A stretch of 29,234 nt of DNA from JBQTHD01 sp052390275. Its GTDB lineage: Bacteria > Actinomycetota > Acidimicrobiia > Acidimicrobiales > AC-14. A program made the position numbers and the translations under genes. Below the pieces are notes generated by a model. The model was not told the DNA's origin. It did not search any database and worked only from the letters and a program-made list of their open reading frames with translations. The stretch is from positions 1 to 29,234 of the forward strand of contig JBQTHD010000038.1 in the NCBI GenBank assembly GCA_052390275.1. The letters run 5' to 3'. This document shows, in pieces, positions 24,635 through 29,234 of the stretch (within the stretch, counting starts at the first letter, position 1; every line of letters begins with the position of its first letter).

Positions 24635-24770
24635 ACTTTCCCTCGATCCGCACTTTCCCTCGATCCGCACTTTCCCTCGATCCGCCCTTCCCCTCGATCC
24701 GCACTTTCCCTCGATCCGCACTTTCCCTCGATCCGCACTTTCCCTCGATCCGCACGTTCCCTCGATCCGC
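24635..24770. repeat. 17-bp tandem repeat array, eight copies, intergenic
   Basis: Eight copies of ACTTTCCCTCGATCCGC (24635-24770), followed by a partial ninth, fill almost the whole gap between tadC and the pilin-like gene. Copies 4 and 8 carry small changes. The period is not a multiple of three, so the array is not a coding repeat; read in any frame it gives a 17-residue periodicity only as an artefact. It sits inside the Tad operon. Confidence 0.97.
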
Positions 24771-24797
24771 ACGTTCGCCCAACCCGAAAGGAAGTCC

Positions 24798-25292
24798 GTG
24801 TACACCCTGTCGTGCCCTCCAACCACCCCTCTCCTCTCCGTGCGGACCTCCGGCCTGACGCACTCGTCCGGCCGCGTTCACTCGTCCGGCCTTTCCGGCG
24901 CGTGCGGCCTGTCCGGCTCGTCCGGCCTGTCCGGCTCGTCCCGCCCGGCTGGCTCGTTCCGCCCGGCTGACTCAGCCGACCCCGTCAACCCGTCCGACCC
25001 CGTCCACCCGTCGGACCGGGCTCGCTTGTCCGTGCCCGCCCGCCGGTCCCCCGTGGCGGACTCCCCGAGCGTCACATCATCGGTGAACCTGGCTGCCTGG
25101 ATCAGCCTCATCCTGGGAATCGGCCTGCTCAGGCCGCGGACCCGGGGCCAGGCAGGCGAGGGGGTCATCTCCACCGGAATCGCCGTACTGGTCATGGCCG
25201 GACTCGGCGCTTTGATGTGGGCAGGGTTTCAGGACCTCTGGCTCGACGCCAGCATTCAGACGGCCGACCAACTCAGCCGCCTGGGCCGGTGA
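24798..25292 (+). CDS. Flp/Tad-type pilin-like protein with long repeat leader
   Basis: A 164-residue frame from GTG 24798, with a good AAAGGAAG site five to seven bases upstream. Residues about 22-72 are hexapeptide repeats (18-bp units: HSSGLS, GSSGLS, GSFRPA, then DPVNPS and DPVHPS). The C-terminal ~65 residues look like a prepilin: VNLAAWISLILGIGLLRPR, then GQAGEGVISTGIAVLVMAGLGALMWAGFQDLW, with a Gly/Glu motif before the hydrophobic helix. The cleavage site is not certain. An alternative start is GTG 25083, which would remove the repeats, but it lacks a ribosome binding site. Placement after tadC fits the major pilin or a close relative. Confidence 0.65.
   Translation: MYTLSCPPTTPLLSVRTSGLTHSSGRVHSSGLSGACGLSGSSGLSGSSRPAGSFRPADSADPVNPSDPVHPSDRARLSVPARRSPVADSPSVTSSVNLAAWISLILGIGLLRPRTRGQAGEGVISTGIAVLVMAGLGALMWAGFQDLWLDASIQTADQLSRLGR
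24861..25013. repeat. 18-bp tandem repeats inside the pilin-like gene
   Basis: Six 18-base units (24861-24968) encode hexapeptides related to GSSGLS, from HSSGRV to GSFRPA. After nine bases, two further 18-base units (24978-25013) encode DPVNPS and DPVHPS. The units are in frame with the pilin-like gene and diverge gradually along the array. Confidence 0.85.
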
Positions 25293-25753
25293 GCGGAGCG
25301 ACCCGTCCGCCGTTGCCACCGCCAACAACACCGCCAACCGAGCGGCCGGCGGTGGGCAGCGACCGTGGCCAGGCGGGAGCCGGCGCCATCTCCACCGCCC
25401 TGGGCACCGTCGTCCTGGTGGCCTTTCTGGGTCTGGCCACCCAGACAATGCTCGGTCTCTACGCCCGGAGCGTGGTCGGCGCGGTTGTGGACGACGCCGC
25501 CAGGCGGGTGGCCCGGGTCGGCCCCGATCCGGTGTCGCGCGCCCAGGCAGTTGCCGACGCCGAGACAGCGGCTCGTTCCGCCCTGGGGGAGGCAGGCCAC
25601 GAATCATCCTTCGCCTGGTCGTTGGAGCATCCCGACGTGGTCACGGTCGAGACCCTGACCCCCGGCCCCCGGGTCCTGGGTCTGTTCAGCGGCGACGGTC
25701 TCATTCGCCACACTTCCCGGGCCAGTCAGGAGCGTTGGGTTGAAACCCCCTGA
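25289..25753 (+). CDS. TadE-like pseudopilin
   Basis: A 154-residue protein whose GTG start overlaps the preceding stop (GTGA). A Pro/Thr-rich leader (PPLPPPTTPPTERPAVG) precedes the prepilin-like motif RGQAGAGAISTALG, a hydrophobic helix (TVVLVAFLGLATQTMLGLYA) and a soluble C-terminal domain with AVVDDAARRVARVG and AVADAETAARSALGEAG, typical of TadE/TadF minor pseudopilins. The motif closely resembles that of the upstream pilin-like protein (RGQAGEGVISTG), so both may use the same prepilin peptidase. No peptidase is in the window. Confidence 0.72.
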   Translation: MSGATRPPLPPPTTPPTERPAVGSDRGQAGAGAISTALGTVVLVAFLGLATQTMLGLYARSVVGAVVDDAARRVARVGPDPVSRAQAVADAETAARSALGEAGHESSFAWSLEHPDVVTVETLTPGPRVLGLFSGDGLIRHTSRASQERWVETP

Positions 25754-26183
25754 GCGGTCCAGCCTGGGTCAGGCAGGGGTCGAAGTCCTGGGGTTGGCGG
25801 CGGTGGCCTCGGTCATGCTCATTCTTCTGGTGGCCAACGCCTGGGCGGTGGTGGAAGCCAAATCCCGAGCCGAGGTCGCCGCCCGCCACGGGGCCCGGGC
25901 CGTGGCCGAGCGGGCCGCTCGGCCCCACGCCTGGGCGCAGGCCGAGGCGGAAGCCGTGGCTCTCTTCGAAGCCGGCGGGGGGTCGGCGGAGTGGATCGGT
26001 ATGGCCCTGATCGACGGAAGTCTCCGCCGGTGCCAGACGGTGGTGGTCGAGGTGCGTGCCCGGGTGCCGGCCGTCGGGTTGGGGAAGCTGTTCCCCGCGG
26101 CCACCACCGTGACCGGTCGGTCCTCCTCCCTGGTCGATCCTCTGGCTCACGGTCTGGCCCCGGATCCCAGCCCATGTCCGTAA
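25740..26183 (+). CDS. TadE-like pseudopilin
   Basis: A 147-residue protein. The chosen start is TTG 25740, with AGGAG seven bases upstream; it overlaps the previous gene by 14 bases. The TadE signature is GQAGVEVLGLAAVASVMLILLVANAWAVVEAKSRAE in outline (residues 10-45): Gly-Gln-Ala-x-Val-Glu then one membrane helix. A soluble region follows (AARHGARAVAERAARPHAWAQAEAEAV), ending in beta structure (CQTVVVEVRARVPAVG). Minor pseudopilins of this type prime or cap Tad pili. Confidence 0.82.
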   Translation: MKPPERSSLGQAGVEVLGLAAVASVMLILLVANAWAVVEAKSRAEVAARHGARAVAERAARPHAWAQAEAEAVALFEAGGGSAEWIGMALIDGSLRRCQTVVVEVRARVPAVGLGKLFPAATTVTGRSSSLVDPLAHGLAPDPSPCP

Positions 26184-26211
26184 GCCGCCCAGGGTCGGGA
26201 GGTCACCCGCC

Positions 26212-26730
26212 GTGTCTTTAGGCCGCATCTACCGGCCGGCCCCCGACCAGGGCGGAAGCGCGTTGCTGCTGATGCCGGCTGCGATCTTGATCATGGTGGT
26301 GATGGCCGCCATGGTTCTTGAGGCCTCGGCCGCCTTCCTTGCGCAACGCCAACTTCAGGCCGCCGTGGACGCGGCCGCTGAGGACGGCGCCAGCGCGGTC
26401 GAACCCGCAGGGATCGCCGCTGGTTCCGGCGTCGTTCTTTCGCCCTCCCGGGCCGAGCAACGGGTCCGAGATCGGCTGAAGGCCCACCTCGATGGCGACG
26501 GTGATGGGCGGTTTCAAGATCTGGTGGTCGAGGTGACCGTCGTTCGGGCGGCCGACGGTTGCCCCCGGGTCCAGGTCAGTTCCAGCGTGGCCGTCGAGCC
26601 GGTCTTCGGCCGAACCCTGGGCCGGCAAACTCCACTGAATCGGCGGGTGGCCAGCCGGTCCTCCGGCCGACCGGCGACTGGACTCGGCGCCTGCGCCATG
26701 CGGGGGACCCCGTCCTCGGAGCAGAAATAG
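26212..26730 (+). CDS. TadG-like pilus protein with N-terminal membrane helix
   Basis: A 172-residue protein starting at GTG 26212, with GGAGGT eight bases upstream. The N-terminus has DQGGSALLLMPAAILIMVVMAAMVLEASAAFLAQRQLQAAVDAAAEDGA in outline (residues 12-60), the Gly-Gly-Ser-Ala motif plus helix plus Arg-Gln-Leu-Gln segment typical of TadG-type proteins. A beta-rich domain follows (LVVEVTVVRAADGCPRVQVSSSVAVEPVFG). Full TadG proteins are longer and often carry a von Willebrand domain; none is seen here. The role is probably structural in the pilus base. Confidence 0.78.
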   Translation: MSLGRIYRPAPDQGGSALLLMPAAILIMVVMAAMVLEASAAFLAQRQLQAAVDAAAEDGASAVEPAGIAAGSGVVLSPSRAEQRVRDRLKAHLDGDGDGRFQDLVVEVTVVRAADGCPRVQVSSSVAVEPVFGRTLGRQTPLNRRVASRSSGRPATGLGACAMRGTPSSEQK

Positions 26731-26770
26731 ACTGAAATATCTTGATATGTAGTAACAAGATCTTTACCGT
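26725..26770. promoter_or_regulatory. AT-rich island with a 12-bp palindrome
   Basis: About 45 bases of AT-rich DNA sit between the tadG-like stop and the following gene in otherwise very GC-rich sequence. They contain the palindrome ATATCTTGATAT (26737-26748). This could be an internal promoter or operator for the last two genes of the locus. The start of the next gene lies inside it, so that start is also uncertain. Confidence 0.35.
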
Positions 26771-27875
26771 TCCGGTTGTGACTCTTCCACCTGACCGAAC
26801 TCCGCTCCCAGAGGCAGACCACCCGGATCCAGATCCGTCAAGTTCACTCCCGCCCCCGGACAACCGGTGTTCACCCGACGACAACGCCGCCGGACGGCTG
26901 CGGACCCTCTGCGCCGGCCGGGCCAGTGCGCCCTGGTCGATGCGAGCCGGCCGAGCCAGACCGATACTGGCTGCGGCCGTGCCCCTGTCGGTGGCCGGGC
27001 TGGCCGTCCTCCTCCTTTGGCCCCCTTCGCCGGCGCCGGTGGCCACCCCGCCCACTTCTCCGGCGTTCGCTTTCCCCGACGTTCCGGTCCCGTCAACCAC
27101 GTCTGACGCTCCTGTGCAGGGTTCGGGATCCGCCGAGACCGCGGGTCCCCTTGCTCCCGACACCGACACCCGCGGTTCCCTCCCAACCTCCGACGCCGGC
27201 CCGGCCCCCGATCCCGGCTCCGCTCTCGGTGCCCGCTCCGCTCTCGGTGGCGGGTCCGCGCTCGGTGCCGGCTCCACCCCCGCTGCCGGAACCGCCGGCC
27301 GCTCATCTCCGTGTCCCCATGCGGGCGCCTTCGGCCCGGCCGCCAGCGAAGGCGCTGCCGGCGTGCTGGCGCCACCCCCGGTGGTGTTGGCGGACGTCGA
27401 CGGTGATGGATGCCCCGAGGCGGTCCGGGTGACAGGAACGGTGATCGAGGCCGGTCCACATCGTTGGAGGGTCGGCCGGTCTGGGGATCAGGTGGCGGTG
27501 GGCGACTGGTGGTGCTCGGGGCTGGCCAGCGCAGCCGTCCTGCGGCCGGGCACCGGAACCATCTGGGCCTACGGCGGATGGTCGCTGCCCGGTCAGCCGC
27601 TCGCGCATGTGTCCCGTCTGGCGATACCGGGGGCAACGACCATCACCGCGTCGGACCCCGAAGGGGACAACTGCCATGAACTCCGAGTGCAGACCGCGGA
27701 GGGTCCTGAGATCCTGGTCCTGCCCGAACCGGAGGCGGCCCTACTTCCCTCCGCCCTACTTCCCTCCGCCCGACCTGCCGGCGCCCGACCTGCCGACGTC
27801 GGGCCTCAGGGCTCGGGGCCTCAGGGCTCGGGGCCGCAGGCCCCAGGGACCCGGGCCGAGGCAGTCCGACCGTGA
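26742..27875 (+). CDS. membrane-anchored exported protein of the Tad locus, unknown function
   Basis: A frame of up to 377 residues. The start is unclear: the TTG at 26742 lies inside an AT-rich region, and the ATG at 26940 just before the helix is another choice. One membrane helix (PILAAAVPLSVAGLAVLLLWP) is followed by a Pro/Ser/Thr linker with hexapeptide repeats (GSALG at 27213-27284). A compact beta-type domain comes next (VLADVDGDGCPEAVRVTG, then WRVGRSGDQVAVGDWWCSG, then TIWAYGGWSLPG and LRVQTAEGPEILVLP), whose DVDGDG loop resembles FG-GAP/VCBS calcium-binding loops. The tail is seven 15-bp-encoded pentapeptides. It follows the pilin genes and overlaps the LysM gene, so it probably serves the pilus or its anchoring. 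Confidence 0.65.
   Translation: MICSNKIFTVPVVTLPPDRTPLPEADHPDPDPSSSLPPPDNRCSPDDNAAGRLRTLCAGRASAPWSMRAGRARPILAAAVPLSVAGLAVLLLWPPSPAPVATPPTSPAFAFPDVPVPSTTSDAPVQGSGSAETAGPLAPDTDTRGSLPTSDAGPAPDPGSALGARSALGGGSALGAGSTPAAGTAGRSSPCPHAGAFGPAASEGAAGVLAPPPVVLADVDGDGCPEAVRVTGTVIEAGPHRWRVGRSGDQVAVGDWWCSGLASAAVLRPGTGTIWAYGGWSLPGQPLAHVSRLAIPGATTITASDPEGDNCHELRVQTAEGPEILVLPEPEAALLPSALLPSARPAGARPADVGPQGSGPQGSGPQAPGTRAEAVRP
27213..27284. repeat. 18-bp tandem repeat, four copies, in frame
   Basis: Four 18-base units starting at 27213 (CCCGGCTCCGCTCTCGGT form) encode hexapeptides of the type PGSALG, ARSALG, GGSALG and AGSTPA in the linker of the preceding exported protein. The period is a multiple of three. Confidence 0.85.
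27738..27842. repeat. 15-bp tandem repeats, seven units, in frame
   Basis: Seven consecutive 15-base units at the 3' end of the same gene encode ALLPS twice, ARPAG, ARPAD, VGPQG, SGPQG and SGPQA. They form three sub-families, each duplicated locally, so the array grew by separate local expansions. The period matches the arrays at 1-120 and 20139-20243. Confidence 0.85.
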
Positions 27876-28756
27876 AGCCGCCGACCGCGACCCTCGACCA
27901 CCATCTTGAAGTCGGAGCGGGCCGGAGAGGCCGATCGAGTTCTCGTCCCGATGGTGCGGGTAGCCGACCCCGTGCCGCGCGCCGCTGGGGGCCGCTCGTG
28001 GCGTCGGTCGCAGTCCTGGCCATCACGGGCGGCGTTCTCCTTCGGACGGGAGACAGCCTGGTCCTGGGTTCCGGCTGGTCACCGGGAGGGTGGCGGACCT
28101 GGGTCGATGAAGCTGGCGCGCCCGCGGCGCTGATGGCCCTGGTCCGGGCCGTCGGGCTGGGCGTTTGGGTCTACGTGGCAACCGTGGGCACCGCGGGTTA
28201 CCTGGCCCGCCTGCTTCGGGCCAGGACCCTGGTGGGTGTGGTGGACCGCATCACCCTCCCGGCCCTGCGACGGGCCACGGCCACCGTGGCCGCCGCAAGC
28301 CTCGGCCTCCTGGGCGGTCCGGCCGCCTGGGCACAAACCTCCGCCGGCCCAATGGGCGGTCCCGTCCTGGTCAATCTGGGTGCCGACGCCACGGCGGTCG
28401 ACGCCGACGCTCCCCTGATGGTGAGGTTGTCTCCTTTCGACTCCAGGTCCGGGGCCTCCTCAGGAGTTTCCGATCTCGACCACCGGTCCTGGGCCGAAGC
28501 CAAGCCAGGGGTTCCCGATCTCGACGACCGGTCCGGGACCGGGGCGCTGCCGCCGGATCCCGGCCGCCAACCGACCCCCGAGATCTGGACGGTCGGGCCG
28601 GGCGAATCGTTCTGGTCCCGGGCGGAGCGGCTGGCCCCCGGCGAGGAAGTGGGCGCCTACTGGCGCGAACTGATCGAAGTCAATCGGGACCGGTTGGCTG
28701 ATCCGGCCAACCCCGATCTCATCTTCCCCGGCCAACAGTTTCGCCTGCCGGGCTGA
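27872..28756 (+). CDS. membrane protein with C-terminal LysM domain
   Basis: A 294-residue protein whose GTG overlaps the preceding stop (GTGA). A basic N-terminus is followed by a helix (WGPLVASVAVLAITGGVLL), a second helix (LMALVRAVGLGVWVYVATVG) and a third (ATVAAASLGLLGGPAAWA). A linker with a 15-residue near-repeat (GVSDLDHRS and GVPDLDDRS) leads to a C-terminal LysM-like module: EIWTVGPGESFWSRAERL, then YWRELIEVNRDRLADP and the closing DLIFPGQQFRLP. LysM domains bind peptidoglycan, so this protein may anchor or position the pilus in the cell wall. It is the last rightward gene of the operon. Confidence 0.88.
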   Translation: MKPPTATLDHHLEVGAGRRGRSSSRPDGAGSRPRAARRWGPLVASVAVLAITGGVLLRTGDSLVLGSGWSPGGWRTWVDEAGAPAALMALVRAVGLGVWVYVATVGTAGYLARLLRARTLVGVVDRITLPALRRATATVAAASLGLLGGPAAWAQTSAGPMGGPVLVNLGADATAVDADAPLMVRLSPFDSRSGASSGVSDLDHRSWAEAKPGVPDLDDRSGTGALPPDPGRQPTPEIWTVGPGESFWSRAERLAPGEEVGAYWRELIEVNRDRLADPANPDLIFPGQQFRLPG

Positions 28757-28828
28757 ATCAGGCGGTCGACTCCGAGGAGGCCCGCAACAATCCGGCGGAC
28801 CGGCCGATCGATCGCCCACCGGGCTTGA

Positions 28829-29234
28829 TCAGGGCCTGAATCCGGGCTGTGCGGCCCGGAGGCGGAGGCCGTCGAGGCGGCGGATCAACAGGTCGGGTTC
28901 CACGCCGAAAAGGGCGGCCATGGCTCGGATGTCGTCGCCCCTGACAGTCAGGACACGACCGTTGAAATCCTGGCGGCGGATCTGGATGGACCCCAGATAA
29001 CGGGCCACCATGGCCAACTGGGCGTCACCGGCCAGTTCGGCCATGCGGGTCAGATCGAAGGTCATTTTGCCGAAGCCGGTCGACGCGCGAGCGCCGTCGT
29101 CGGGTCGAGTTGCCCCGTCGGCGGCCGGGCCACCCACCGGCGGGCGCCCCCCCGCGCCCCGGCCCCGGGGGGAGGGCGGGCCCACCCGAACCGTGGCGGC
29201 ACGCGGCCCCAACAGGTCGAACGGAACAGTGGAA
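28829..29234 (-). CDS. hypothetical protein, 3' part (5' end outside window)
   Basis: The frame is open from the right edge to the stop at 28829 and reads STVPFDLLGPRAATVRVG before the TTG at 29212, so the gene very probably starts beyond the window. A Gly/Pro-rich stretch follows, then a helical C-terminal domain (MTFDLTRMAELAGDAQLAMVARYLGSI, then IRAMAALFGVEPDLLIRRLDGLRLR). ATG 29065 could start a short version of about 78 residues. No family is recognised; the helical end looks like a small interaction or DNA-binding domain, which is only an impression. It is convergent with the LysM gene. Confidence 0.6.
   Translation of the reverse strand, partial: STVPFDLLGPRAATVRVGPPSPRGRGAGGRPPVGGPAADGATRPDDGARASTGFGKMTFDLTRMAELAGDAQLAMVARYLGSIQIRRQDFNGRVLTVRGDDIRAMAALFGVEPDLLIRRLDGLRLRAAQPGFRP

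Noticed and set aside
24635..24770. Possible CRISPR array or plasmid iteron set
   Set aside because: Units are contiguous 17-mers with no spacers, no cas genes or replication gene nearby, and they lie within a pilus operon.
23811..24881. Leftward open frame with a 17-residue repeat of the type RIEGKCGSRES
   Set aside because: The repeat is only the 17-bp DNA array read in successive frames, and the rest is antisense to tadC. No start signal or family.

Overview
The window is about 29 kb of very GC-rich DNA with dense, often overlapping genes. It is most likely actinobacterial, and my best guess is the class Acidimicrobiia. The main evidence is a dnaK-grpE-dnaJ-hspR operon behind a HAIR-type operator, a sucrase/ferredoxin-like protein, a DUF427 protein, a BldC-like DNA-binding protein and an actinobacterial style of Tad pilus locus. 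The lineage is inferred from gene content only. No tRNA, rRNA, CRISPR array or recognisable transposase is visible. No gap without a gene exceeds 300 bases; the larger ones are 6028-6264 (nothing recognised), 8652-8880 (decayed repeat copies), 12101-12274 and 13124-13370 (both regulatory) and 18626-18891 (a divergent promoter region).

Layout. 1-2700: the 3' part of a LiaF/PspC-type membrane protein that is still open at the left edge, two small proteins missed by ordinary length cut-offs, and a membrane-anchored pseudo-receiver-like protein. 2695-6027: a sucrase/ferredoxin-like protein carrying a 21-bp inverted repeat, a broken toxin-antitoxin-like locus, a P-loop NTPase and a GNAT acetyltransferase. 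6265-11024: a SAM methyltransferase, then a leftward sulfur-type cluster (ArsR-rhodanese regulator, metallo-beta-lactamase/rhodanese protein, MFS transporter) with decayed copies of a gene end between the last two. 11150-13123: a small acidic protein, an apparently intact AbrB-like antitoxin plus divergent PIN-like toxin with a clear operator, a DUF427 protein and a NIL-domain protein.

13255-18161: the heat-shock chaperone operon. DnaK, GrpE and DnaJ form the folding machine, and HspR is expected to repress the operon through the HAIR site, using DnaK as corepressor. A conserved hypothetical gene follows. 18302-28756: a divergent HTH regulator, then a Tad (Flp-type) pilus operon. It encodes a CpaB-like SAF protein, TadZ, the TadA ATPase, TadB and TadC, a Flp-like pilin, two TadE-like proteins, a TadG-like protein, an anchored beta-type exported protein and a LysM membrane protein. 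No prepilin peptidase is present. A leftward gene runs off the right edge.

The most distinctive signals are: (1) an AbrB/divergent-PIN pair with a 10-bp-arm palindromic operator, plus a second, frameshifted copy of the same family about 7.5 kb away; (2) in-frame tandem repeats of 15 or 18 bp that have expanded independently in linkers of at least four proteins, together with 17-bp, 36-bp and roughly 116-bp tandem repeats elsewhere; (3) a perfect 21-bp inverted repeat inside an otherwise intact coding sequence.
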